DNA of 64,000 nucleotides from Saccharopolyspora flava (GTDB taxonomy: Bacteria > Actinomycetota > Actinomycetes > Mycobacteriales > Pseudonocardiaceae): assembly GCF_900116135.1 (NCBI RefSeq), contig NZ_FOZX01000001.1:124001-188000 (forward strand). Direction: 5' to 3'. This document shows positions 40,838 to 48,848 of the stretch, piece by piece. The translations under genes and the position numbers were made by a program. The number at the start of each line of letters is the position of its first letter. The stretch's first letter is position 1. The notes under the pieces were generated by a model, which made no database searches, was not told the origin of the DNA, and was given only the letters and a program-made list of their open reading frames with translations.

Positions 40838-41493
40838 TGGTTGTCCTCCTGTTCTTGCACCGGGCGCAGCAGGGTCGCCCGGGCGGCGAGCACGTGCGAC
40901 CGCATGACGGCCTGCGCCCAGTCGCCGTCACCCGCGGCGATGGCCTCGGCCAGCTCGCGGTGCTGGGTGAAGCTGCGGTGCAGTTCGGCGGTCGTGTAGC
41001 GGTGGAACGTGCGGCGCACCAGCGGGACCTCGATCACCCGCGACAGCAGCTCGGGCAGCAGCCTGCGCCCGCCCGCGCGGTGGATCGCCTGGTGGAACTC
41101 CATGTTCAGCCGGGTGATCTCCTCGTGCGCCCCGTCCTCGTCGAGGCGTTCCAGCTGCCGCTCCATCGCATCGCAGAGCTCGTGCAGCCGGTCGACGTCG
41201 GCCTCGCCGCGCAGGGCGGCGTGCCGGGCGGCGTAGCTCTCCAGGACGCTGCGCAGCCCGAACATCTCCTCGAAGTCCTCGTCGCTGAGCGAGACGACCT
41301 CGGCGCCCCGGTTGGGCACGACCTGCACGAGCCCGTCGGCCTGCAACCGGCGGATGGCCTCGCGCACCGGGGTGCGGCTCAGGCCGTAGTCCTCGGCGAG
41401 CTGCTCCTCGCGCAGCCGGGATCCCGCCGGGCGTTCGCCGGTGAGGATGTCCTCGCGGAGCGCCTGGTAGGCCCGCGCGGCGGCTTGTGACAC
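40834..41493 (-). CDS. GntR/FadR-family regulator
   Basis: About 219 residues from GTG 41493 (AGGGAAG upstream); a GTG at 41520 would start inside the operator. The GntR winged HTH is LREEQLAEDYGLSRTPVREAIRRLQADGLV. The C-terminal FCD domain has the metal-binding pattern NMEFHQAIHRAGG and later HRELAEAI. TTGTGCACAA palindromes sit upstream of this gene and of the divergent lyase gene, so it probably represses both units. The ligand is likely an organic acid or CoA ester. Confidence 0.88.
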   Translation of the reverse strand: MSQAAARAYQALREDILTGERPAGSRLREEQLAEDYGLSRTPVREAIRRLQADGLVQVVPNRGAEVVSLSDEDFEEMFGLRSVLESYAARHAALRGEADVDRLHELCDAMERQLERLDEDGAHEEITRLNMEFHQAIHRAGGRRLLPELLSRVIEVPLVRRTFHRYTTAELHRSFTQHRELAEAIAAGDGDWAQAVMRSHVLAARATLLRPVQEQEDNQ

Positions 41494-41512
41494 GTCCCAC
41501 TTCCCTTCGAGA

Positions 41513-41522
41513 TTGTGCACAA
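41513..41522. promoter_or_regulatory. GntR operator TTGTGCACAA (copy 1)
   Basis: Palindrome within GATTGTGCACAACC, about 20 bases upstream of the preferred gntR start. Same sequence at 41599-41608; close relative at 56487-56504. Confidence 0.75.
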
Positions 41523-41598
41523 CCTAGCAACCCGATTCGTCCTTGAACAGACCTTGCGCCTGGCTTTTGCGAGGAGTCAGGATGGGTCGCGACTCAGA

Positions 41599-41608
41599 TT
41601 GTGCACAA
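41599..41608. promoter_or_regulatory. GntR operator TTGTGCACAA (copy 2)
   Basis: Palindrome within GATTGTGCACAACG, just upstream of the lyase ribosome site (GGAGG at 41612-41616). Confidence 0.75.
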
Positions 41609-41621
41609 CGTGGAGGCGATG

Positions 41622-42533
41622 GTGACCGCAGCGCAGCCAGCTGGCGTCGAGATCGTGGAGGTCGGGCCGCGCGACGGCCTGCAGAACGAGAGCACCCTGC
41701 TGCCCACCGCGACGAAGGTGGAGCTCGTCGAGCGGGCGATCGCGGCCGGGGCGCGGCGCATCGAGGCCGCGTCCTTCGTGCACCCGCGGCTCGTGCCGCA
41801 GATGGCCGACGCCGAAGCGGTGATGGCCGCGGTGCCGCGGCGCGACGACGTCGCCTACTCGGGCCTGGTGCTCAACCGCAAGGGCTTCGACCGCGCGCTG
41901 GACACCGGGTTGACCGAGGTCAACGTGGTCGTCGTGGCCACCGACACCTTCAGCGAGCGCAACCAGGGCGTCACCACCGAGGAGGGGCTGCGCACCTGGG
42001 AGGACGTCGCCGCCCGCGCCCACGACGCCAAGATCCGGCCGGTGGCCACGATCGCCGTGGCGTTCGGCTGCCCCTTCGAGGGCGCGGTGAGCGGCGATCA
42101 CGTGGTGCAGCTGGCCCGCCGCATCGCCGACTCCGGACCGTTCGAGCTCGCGCTGGCCGACACCATCGGCGTCGGCGTCCCGACCCAGGTCACCGAGCTG
42201 CTGGGGCGGGTCGGCGAAGCCACCGGCGCTCGCCTGCGCTGCCACTTCCACAACACCCGGAACACCGGCTACGCCAACGCCTTCGCCGCCACGACGGCCG
42301 GGGTGTCCACTCTGGACTCCAGCATCGGCGGTATCGGCGGCTGCCCCTTCGCCCCGAACGCCACCGGCAACATCGCCACCGAGGACCTCGAATACCTCCT
42401 GTCGGGCATGAACATCCGCACCGGCCTCGACCTCGACCAGCTCTCCCGCACCGGCACCTGGATCGGCGAACAACTCGGCAAACCCGAAGTCCCAGCCCTC
42501 CTCGGCCGAGCAGGCCCCTTCCCCCCAAAGTGA
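41622..42533 (+). CDS. HMG-CoA lyase-like enzyme
   Basis: About 303 residues. GTG 41622 is chosen by GGAGG 5 bases upstream (ATG 41619 is adjacent and equally possible). DRE-TIM family motifs: EVGPRDGLQNE (metal Asp and catalytic Arg), SFVHPRLVPQMADA, CHFHNTRNTGYANA, and the loop SIGGIGGCPFAPNATGNIATED with the catalytic Cys. HMG-CoA lyase yields acetyl-CoA and acetoacetate, so it could serve leucine breakdown; the CoA-transferase neighbour suggests a free acid is first activated. Homologues cleave other 3-hydroxyacyl-CoAs. Confidence 0.9.
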   Translation: MTAAQPAGVEIVEVGPRDGLQNESTLLPTATKVELVERAIAAGARRIEAASFVHPRLVPQMADAEAVMAAVPRRDDVAYSGLVLNRKGFDRALDTGLTEVNVVVVATDTFSERNQGVTTEEGLRTWEDVAARAHDAKIRPVATIAVAFGCPFEGAVSGDHVVQLARRIADSGPFELALADTIGVGVPTQVTELLGRVGEATGARLRCHFHNTRNTGYANAFAATTAGVSTLDSSIGGIGGCPFAPNATGNIATEDLEYLLSGMNIRTGLDLDQLSRTGTWIGEQLGKPEVPALLGRAGPFPPK

Positions 42534-42534
42534 C

Positions 42535-42614
42535 CTCAAGTCGAATACCGCAGTTTTCGACCGGTCGAATACCGCAGTTTTCGTCGGGTCGAAAACTGCG
42601 GTATTCGACTTGAG
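42535..42614. repeat. GGTATTCG-type hairpin repeat (copy 3), likely terminator
   Basis: Perfect 28-bp arms, 42535-42562 and 42587-42614, starting CTCAAGTCGAATACCGC. A second copy of the left unit fills the 24-base loop. It overlaps the end of the lyase gene, so it should end that transcript. It shares CGACCGGTCGAA and GCGGTATTCG with the repeat at 20068. Confidence 0.85.
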
Positions 42615-42838
42615 TGGCCCGATCGGGTTGGGTCTTGGGGTTCGGTCGGGTGTGGTTTCGGGCGAAGCGGTCTTTTCGGCCCGGGGGCGTGGTCTTGTTC
42701 GGAGTTGCTAAAGTTCGCAATTACTGAACCTCTTAGGTGGCTGGTGGCGTCCTGCGGGACCGCCGGGCAGGGGAGGATCAGCGTCATGACCACGAACGAT
42801 CGCTGCGACGCGACCCGATTCCACGAGGAGGGGCGACC

Positions 42839-43216
42839 GTGAGCAGGCCCCTCTACCAGGTCAAAGCGGACTTCTTCAAAACCCTCGGCCACCCCGCGCG
42901 GATCCGGGTGCTGGAGCTGCTCAGCGACCGCGAGCAGGCGGTGTCGGAGATGCTGCCGGAGGTGGGCGTCGAACCCGCGAACCTCTCCCAGCACCTGGCC
43001 GTGCTGCGCCGGGCCGGGCTCGTGGTCACCCGCAAGGAAGGCTCCACCGTCTTCTACTCGCTGACCAGCCCGCACGTGGCCGAGCTGCTGACCGTGGCGC
43101 GCCGGATCCTCACCGGCGTGCTGGCGGGCCAGGCCGATCTGCTGGCCGACCTGCGCATCGCGACGTCCGAGGCCGAGGCGGCCCGGACCCGGCGGGAGGC
43201 CCCTCCCACCGACTGA
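42839..43216 (+). CDS. ArsR/SmtB-family regulator, Rv0081-like
   Basis: 125 residues from GTG 42839 with GAGGAGGGG upstream. It starts SRPLYQVKADFFKTLGHPARIRVLELL. The HTH is VEPANLSQHLAVLRRAGLV and the wing TRKEGSTVFYSL. In mycobacteria the Rv0081 regulator heads the hydrogenase-like cluster Rv0082-Rv0087 and responds to hypoxia through DosR; here it heads the same set of six genes. Cys metal ligands are absent. Confidence 0.88.
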   Translation: MSRPLYQVKADFFKTLGHPARIRVLELLSDREQAVSEMLPEVGVEPANLSQHLAVLRRAGLVVTRKEGSTVFYSLTSPHVAELLTVARRILTGVLAGQADLLADLRIATSEAEAARTRREAPPTD

Positions 43217-43227
43217 CGACCCGCGGT

Positions 43228-43260
43228 CACCTCGCCGGACACGCCCCCCGCGGCGAGGTG
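43228..43260. terminator. Hairpin between the ArsR gene and the membrane-complex operon
   Basis: Arms CACCTCGCCG (43228-43237) and CGGCGAGGTG (43251-43260). It stands 12 bases after the arsR stop and 31 bases before the next start, so it may attenuate transcription into the operon. Confidence 0.45.
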
Positions 43261-43291
43261 GCCGCACCTTACGAACCGAGGCAGGTGCGGG

Positions 43292-43774
43292 ATGGGGTTG
43301 TGGCGCAAGATTCGCCGAACCGGGCGGGTGGCCGAGCCCGCACCGGAACCGCCGTCCGGCGACCGGCCCCCGGTGGCCGCCGAGCTGGGCGGGTCGGTCC
43401 AGGTCCGGCACGTCGACGCCGGGTCCTGCAACGGCTGCGAGGTCGAGATCGGCTCCGCCTTCGGTCCCGTCCACGACGCCGAGCGCTACGGCGCCCGCCT
43501 CGTCGCCTCGCCCCGGCACGCCGACGCGCTGGTGGTGACCGGCCCGGTCACGCGCAACATGGCCGAGCCGCTGCGCCGCACCCACGACGCCGTCCCGGGC
43601 CCGAAGGCCGTGGTGGCGGTCGGCGACTGCGCCCGCAACTGCGGCGTGTTCGCCGAGGCCTACGGCGTGGCCGGGGCGGTGCGCGACGTCGTCCCGGTCG
43701 ACCTGGAGATCGCCGGCTGCCCGCCGCGCCCGGAGCAGATCGTCGAGGGCCTGCGGAAGCTGACGGGCCGATGA
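43292..43774 (+). CDS. NuoB/HycG-like [4Fe-4S] subunit (Rv0082-like)
   Basis: 160 residues. Cluster ligands of the N2 type are visible: Cys46 and Cys49 (AGSCNGCEVEI), Cys113 (VGDCARNCG) and Cys142 (IAGCPPRP). This is the electron-transfer small subunit of hydrogenase-4/complex-I-like membrane complexes, placed at the membrane interface on the cytoplasmic side. It overlaps the next gene by ATGA. It is first of six coupled genes. Confidence 0.88.
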   Translation: MGLWRKIRRTGRVAEPAPEPPSGDRPPVAAELGGSVQVRHVDAGSCNGCEVEIGSAFGPVHDAERYGARLVASPRHADALVVTGPVTRNMAEPLRRTHDAVPGPKAVVAVGDCARNCGVFAEAYGVAGAVRDVVPVDLEIAGCPPRPEQIVEGLRKLTGR

Positions 43775-45783
43775 ACCTCGCCGGAGCGGGTCTGGGCACG
43801 GCCGCGGCCGCGGGCCTGCTGAGCGCCTTGGTGGCGTTGATCGCCCCGCTGCGCGTGCGCCCGGCGCTGGTCGGTGCGGGCACGGCGCTGGCGGGCGCGG
43901 CCGGGATCGTCTCCGGGGGCGCCGCCGCGACCGGCGAGCCGTTCGCGGCGGCGTTCCCGTTCCTGCTGCCGCTGGCGGGTTTTCAGCTCGCGCTGGACCC
44001 GCTGGGCGGCCTGTTCGTCGCCGTGACCGGCGCCGTGGCGGTGGCCGCGGGCGTCTACGGCGTCTCCTACTCCCGGCACGGGCTGGACTCGCGGCCCGCG
44101 CAGGCGGTGCTGCCGCTGTTCGTGGTGGCGATGCTGCTGGTCCCGGCGGCGTCGAGCGCCGGCACCCTGCTGGTGTGCTGGGAGCTGATGGCGCTGACCT
44201 CGTTGCTGCTGGTGGTGGCCGAGCACCGGCGCCGGCCCGAGGTCGCCTCGGCGGGCGTGTGGTACGCGGTGATGACGCACCTGGGTTTCGTGACCGTCCT
44301 CATCGGACTGCTCGTGCTCGTCGCGCACGCGCCGGGTGATTCCTTCGCCGAACTCCGGGGAACCCACCTCTCCCCCGCCGCGAGCGGGGTCGTGTTCGCG
44401 CTGACGCTGGCCGGGTTCGGTTCCAAGGCCGGGATCGTGCCGCTGCACGCCTGGCTGCCGCGCGCTCACCCGGAGGCGCCGAGCCACGTGTCGGCGCTGA
44501 TGTCGGCGGCGATGGTCAACCTCGGCGTGTACGGCCTGGTCCGGGTCGGTTTCGACCTGCTCGGCGGCGGCGAGCGCTGGTGGTGGCTGCTGGTGCTCGC
44601 GCTCGGCGCGCTCTCGGCGGTCCACGGCATCCTGCAGGCGGCGATGAGCACCGACCTCAAGCGGCTGCTGGGCCAGTCGACGACCGAGAACATGGGCCTG
44701 GTGCTGGTCGGAGTGGGTGCGGCCGGTCTCTTCGCCTCCTCCGGGAACCGGGTGCTGGCCGGGTTGGCGCTGGTCGCGGCGCTGCTGCACGTGCTCAACC
44801 ACGCGGCGTTCAAGACCCTGCTGTTCCTGGCGGCGGGTTCGGTGCTGCACGCGACCGGCACCCGCGACCTGGACGCGCTCGGCGGGTTGCGCGCGGGCAT
44901 GCCGGTGACGACCGCGGCGTTCGGCTGGGGCGCGCTGGCGGCCTCGGCGCTGCCGCCGGGAACCGCGTTCGTCTCCGAGTGGCTGCTGCTGCAGGCCCTG
45001 GTCCACGGCCTGCCCGCACCGGGCCCGGTGGAGGCGATCGTGCTGCCGGTGGCGGTGGCGGCGATCGCGCTGACCGCGGGACTGGCGGTGGCGACGTTCG
45101 TGAAGGCCTTCGGCGTCGGCTTCCTCGCCAAACCCCGCGGCCCGGGCGCGGAATCGGCGCGCGAGAGCCCGCCGAGCATGCTCGCCGGGATGGTCCTGGC
45201 CGGGGTCGCGTGCGCGGCGCTGGCCCTTGTTCCGGCGCTCGCGCTGGGACCGGTGGCGGCGGCCGCGAACACCGCGCTCGGCGCGGCCTCGCCCGCGATC
45301 TCGGGGACGATCACGCTGCGGCTGGAGGGCATCACCGGCGCGCTGTCGCCGCTGATGCTGACGATCTCGCTGGTCGCGGCCGCCGTCCTGGTGCTGGTCG
45401 CGGTCCGGCTGGTGGCCGCGCGGCGCGCCCGCCGGGCCGCGCGGCTGTGGGACTGCGGCGGTGGCCCGATGTCGCCGCGGATGGAGTACACCGCGACGTC
45501 GTTCGCCGAGCCGTTGCAGCGGGTCTTCGACGACGTGGTGCGCCCGGAGCAGGACGTCGACGTCACCCACCACGAGGAGTCCCGCTACCTGGTGGCGGCC
45601 GTGGAGTACCGGCGCGCGGTGCCCGATCGCATCGAAAAGCGGCTCTACCGGCCGGTTCTCGCCCTGGTGGACGCGTGGGGGCGGGCCGGGCGGCGGCTGG
45701 CCAACGGCAGCGTGCACCGCTACCTCGGCTACGGCTTCTACACCGCCTGCGCGGTGCTGATCGTGTTGGCGGTGACCCGATGA
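43771..45783 (+). CDS. HyfB/NuoL-like proton-channel subunit (Rv0083-like)
   Basis: 670 residues with about 15 membrane helices. Antiporter-like core motifs are SLLLVVAEHR with the preceding WELMALT Glu, GFGSKAGIVPLHAWLPRAHPEAPSHVSALMSA, and AAMSTDLKRLLGQSTTENMG. The C-terminal soluble tail (about 560-650, RLWDCGGGPMSPRMEYTATSF) is typical of HyfB. It should pump or gate ions for the complex. Confidence 0.9.
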   Translation: MNLAGAGLGTAAAAGLLSALVALIAPLRVRPALVGAGTALAGAAGIVSGGAAATGEPFAAAFPFLLPLAGFQLALDPLGGLFVAVTGAVAVAAGVYGVSYSRHGLDSRPAQAVLPLFVVAMLLVPAASSAGTLLVCWELMALTSLLLVVAEHRRRPEVASAGVWYAVMTHLGFVTVLIGLLVLVAHAPGDSFAELRGTHLSPAASGVVFALTLAGFGSKAGIVPLHAWLPRAHPEAPSHVSALMSAAMVNLGVYGLVRVGFDLLGGGERWWWLLVLALGALSAVHGILQAAMSTDLKRLLGQSTTENMGLVLVGVGAAGLFASSGNRVLAGLALVAALLHVLNHAAFKTLLFLAAGSVLHATGTRDLDALGGLRAGMPVTTAAFGWGALAASALPPGTAFVSEWLLLQALVHGLPAPGPVEAIVLPVAVAAIALTAGLAVATFVKAFGVGFLAKPRGPGAESARESPPSMLAGMVLAGVACAALALVPALALGPVAAAANTALGAASPAISGTITLRLEGITGALSPLMLTISLVAAAVLVLVAVRLVAARRARRAARLWDCGGGPMSPRMEYTATSFAEPLQRVFDDVVRPEQDVDVTHHEESRYLVAAVEYRRAVPDRIEKRLYRPVLALVDAWGRAGRRLANGSVHRYLGYGFYTACAVLIVLAVTR

Positions 45784-46727
45784 GCGCTCTCGGTCTGGTG
45801 GGCGGCGCGGTGCAGTGGGTGCTGATCGCCGCCGGAGCACCGCTGCTGGTCGGCCTCATGCGGCAGGTCCGCGCGGTGCTGGAGGGTCGCGCCGGCGCCG
45901 GGATCGGCCAGCCGTGGCGGGACCTGCGCAAGCTGCTGCGCAAGGAGTCGCTGACGCCGCGCGGCACGAGCGAGGTGTTCCGCGTCGCGCCGCTGGTGCT
46001 GGTGGCGACGTCGCTGGTGGTCGCCGTGGTGGCGCCGTTCGTGACCACCGCGTCGGCGCTGAACCCGGTCGCGGACCTGTTCGCGGTGGTGGCGCTGCTG
46101 GCGATGGGCACGGCGACGCTGGCGCTGGCCGGGCTCGACACCGGCACCGCGTTCGGCGGGATGGGCGCCAGCCGCGAGATGACGATCATCGCGCTGGTCG
46201 AGCCCACGCTGCTGGTGGCGATCTTCGCGCTGTCGGTGCCGGTGGGCTCGACGAACCTGGCCGCGATCGTCTCGTCGGTGCAGCACGACCCGGCGCGGGT
46301 CCTCTCGCCGGTGAGCCTGCTGGCCGCGGTCGCGCTGAGCGTGGTGATCATCGCCGAGACCGGGCGGCTGCCGGTGGACAACCCGTCCACGCACCTGGAG
46401 CTGACGATGGTGCACGAGGCGATGATCCTGGAGTACTCGGGCCGGGACCTGGCGCTGATCGAGTGGGCCTCGGCGATGCGGCTGAGCGTGTTCCTCGGTC
46501 TGCTGGCCAACCTGTTCCTGCCGTGGGGCGTGGCCGGATCGCTCACCCCGCTCGCGCTGCTGGGCGGGGTCGTGGCGCTGGTGGTCAAGGTCGGGTTGCT
46601 GGGCGCCGCGCTGGCCGCCGGTGAGGTGTTCCTGGCGAAGCTGCGGCTGTTCCGGGTCCCCGAGCTGCTGGCCGGGTCGTTCCTGCTGGCCCTGCTGGCC
46701 GTCGGTGCCTCGTTCTTCCTGGCCTGA
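45780..46727 (+). CDS. hycD: HycD/NuoH-like membrane subunit (Rv0084-like)
   Basis: 315 residues, about 8 membrane helices. NuoH features: GRAGAGIGQPWRDLRKLLRKE, ETGRLPVDNPSTHLELTMVHEAM (the conserved acidic quinone-side loop) and EYSGRDLALIEWASAM. It anchors the hydrophilic arm to the membrane. ATG overlaps the previous stop. Confidence 0.9.
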   Translation: MSALGLVGGAVQWVLIAAGAPLLVGLMRQVRAVLEGRAGAGIGQPWRDLRKLLRKESLTPRGTSEVFRVAPLVLVATSLVVAVVAPFVTTASALNPVADLFAVVALLAMGTATLALAGLDTGTAFGGMGASREMTIIALVEPTLLVAIFALSVPVGSTNLAAIVSSVQHDPARVLSPVSLLAAVALSVVIIAETGRLPVDNPSTHLELTMVHEAMILEYSGRDLALIEWASAMRLSVFLGLLANLFLPWGVAGSLTPLALLGGVVALVVKVGLLGAALAAGEVFLAKLRLFRVPELLAGSFLLALLAVGASFFLA

Positions 46728-46731
46728 GGAG

Positions 46732-47385
46732 ATGACGGTGTACGTGCAACTGCTCAACCTGGCCTGCGGGGCGCTGCTGCTCACCGCGGTGCTGGTGCTG
46801 TGGCGGCGGGAGCTGTCGATCATCATCCGCGTCTTCGCCGCCCAGGGCGTGGCGCTGGCGGTGCTGGTGGCGATCCTGGCCTCCCACGAGGGTTCGGCCG
46901 AGCTGTGGCTGGTCGCGGCCGGCGTCCTGCTGCTGCGCGCGGGCGCGCTGCCGGTGCTGCTGCACCGCGCGCTGGTTGTCGGTGAGCAGCGGCGGGAGGC
47001 GCGCCCGCTGGTCAACGTGGCGGCGTCGCTGCTGGCCGCGGCGGCGCTGACGCTGCTGGCCCACGGCATGTCGCAGCCGCTGATCGCGCTGGCCCCGTCC
47101 CCGGCGACGCGGGCGATCCCGGTGGCGATCGCGGTGGTGCTGATCGGCTTCTTCGTGCTGGTGACGCGCAGGCACGCGCTGTCGCAGCTGGTGGGATTCC
47201 TGCTGCTGGACAACGGGATCACCGCCGCCGGGTTCCTCACCACGTCCGGTGCGGGGCTGATCGTGGAGCTCGGGGTGTCGCTGGACGTGCTGTTCGCGGT
47301 GCTGGTGCTGCACATCCTCATCTCCCGGATGCGCGAGGCGTTCGGCGACACCGATCTGGACGAGCTGCGGGAGCTGCGCGACTGA
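46732..47385 (+). CDS. hycP: HyfE-like membrane subunit (Rv0085/HycP-like)
   Basis: 217 residues, about 7 membrane helices (MTVYVQLLNLACGALLLTAV through DVLFAVLVLHILISRMREAF). It corresponds to HyfE, a NuoK-like subunit. GAGGAG precedes the ATG, 4 bases after the hycD stop. Confidence 0.85.
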   Translation: MTVYVQLLNLACGALLLTAVLVLWRRELSIIIRVFAAQGVALAVLVAILASHEGSAELWLVAAGVLLLRAGALPVLLHRALVVGEQRREARPLVNVAASLLAAAALTLLAHGMSQPLIALAPSPATRAIPVAIAVVLIGFFVLVTRRHALSQLVGFLLLDNGITAAGFLTTSGAGLIVELGVSLDVLFAVLVLHILISRMREAFGDTDLDELRELRD

Positions 47386-48848
47386 TGACCACTCTGATCC
47401 TCGTCCCGGTGGCGGTCCCGGTCCTGGCCTCGATCGCCTGCGCGGCGCTGCGGTGGAACCGGGCCGCGGCGTGGACCGGTGTCGTGAGCGCCGCGCTGAT
47501 CCTGGCCGCCGCGATCGGTCTCGCCGTCGGGGTGGCGCGTTCGGGGCCGGTGACGGCGTGGGGCGGATCGCTGCGGGTGGACGCCCTCTCGGCGTTCATG
47601 CTGCTGGTGATCGGCGCCGTCGGCGTGCTCTCGGCGGTGGGGTCCCCGGCGCACCTGCGCGCCGAGATCGCCGCGGGCCGGGCGAGCGCGCGGACCGCGA
47701 CCCGGCACGGCGTCCTGGTGCAGCTGTTCCTGGCGGCGATGGTCCTGGCGGTGCTGGCGGCCGATCTGGGCGTGCTGTGGGTGGCGGTGGAGGCGACCAC
47801 GATCGTCACCGCGTTCCTGGTGGGGCAGCGCCGGACCCGGGCGGCGGTCGAGGCGGCCTGGAAGTACGTGGTGATCTGCTCGGCCGGGATCGCGCTGGCG
47901 CTGCTCGGGACGTTTCTGCTCAACTACGCCTCCGCGCACGCCCCCGGCGACGCGGGCCTGGACCTGGCGGGGCTCGCCGAGCACGCCGCCGGGCTCGACC
48001 CCGGGGTCACCCGCATCGCGGTGGCGCTGCTCGTCCTCGGCTTCGGCACGAAGGCGGGTCTGGCGCCGCTGCACGCGTGGTTGCCCGACGCGCACAGCCA
48101 GGCTCCGGCACCGGTGTCGGCGCTGATGTCGGGCGTGCTGCTGTCGGTGGCGTTCTACGCGATCCTGCGGGTGAAGGCGATCGCCGACGTCGCGCTGGGC
48201 ACCGGGTTCGCCCGCGCGCTGCTGGTGGTGATGGCGCTGGCCTCGCTCGCGGTGGCGGCCTCGCTGCTGCTGGCGCAGCGGGATTACAAGCGGATGCTGG
48301 CCTACTCCAGCATCGAGCACCTCGGGCTGGTGGCTCTGGGCGCGGCGATCGGCGGGCCGGCGGCGCTGGCCGCGGCGCTGCTGCACGTGCTCGGGCACGG
48401 GCTGGCCAAGGGCGTGCTGTTCCTCGGCGCGGGCCGGGTCCTGCAGCTCACCGGCACCAGCCGGATCGACGAGGTCCGCGGGTTGGCGGCACGGCAGCCG
48501 GTTCTGGCCGGGGCGATGGCGCTCGGCGTGCTGGCGCTGATCGGACTGCCGCCGTTCAGCCTGTTCGCCAGCGAGCTCGGCATCGCCCGGGCCGGTTTCA
48601 GCGGACCGCTGGGCTGGGCGACGGCGGTGGCGCTGGTCCTGGTGCTGGTGATCGCCGCCGCGCTGGTCGGGCACACCGCCCGGATGCTGCTGGGCGAGCC
48701 GGACTCCGCTGCGGTTCCACGACTTCCGAGGTCGACCGGGATCGCGCTGATCGGCGGCCTGCTGGCCTGCGCGGTGCTCGGCGTGACGGCCGGCCCTCTG
48801 GAGACCTTGTTGCGATTGGCGGCCGACGCGGTGGTGGGAGCACGATGA
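47385..48848 (+). CDS. hycQ: HyfF/NuoN-like proton-channel subunit (Rv0086/HycQ-like)
   Basis: 487 residues, about 14 membrane helices. Antiporter-like motifs are VAVEATTIVTAFLV (key Glu), GFGTKAGLAPLHAWLPDAHSQAPAPVSALMSG and QRDYKRMLAYSSIEHLGLV. It is a second ion-translocating subunit, paralogous to the HyfB-like protein three genes upstream. It starts at TGATG overlap with hycP. Confidence 0.9.
   Translation: MTTLILVPVAVPVLASIACAALRWNRAAAWTGVVSAALILAAAIGLAVGVARSGPVTAWGGSLRVDALSAFMLLVIGAVGVLSAVGSPAHLRAEIAAGRASARTATRHGVLVQLFLAAMVLAVLAADLGVLWVAVEATTIVTAFLVGQRRTRAAVEAAWKYVVICSAGIALALLGTFLLNYASAHAPGDAGLDLAGLAEHAAGLDPGVTRIAVALLVLGFGTKAGLAPLHAWLPDAHSQAPAPVSALMSGVLLSVAFYAILRVKAIADVALGTGFARALLVVMALASLAVAASLLLAQRDYKRMLAYSSIEHLGLVALGAAIGGPAALAAALLHVLGHGLAKGVLFLGAGRVLQLTGTSRIDEVRGLAARQPVLAGAMALGVLALIGLPPFSLFASELGIARAGFSGPLGWATAVALVLVLVIAAALVGHTARMLLGEPDSAAVPRLPRSTGIALIGGLLACAVLGVTAGPLETLLRLAADAVVGAR

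Noticed and set aside
45738-48674. Long minus-strand frame opposite the hydrogenase-like operon
   Set aside because: Shadow of the membrane-protein genes; repetitive Gln/Arg/His composition and no recognisable domain.
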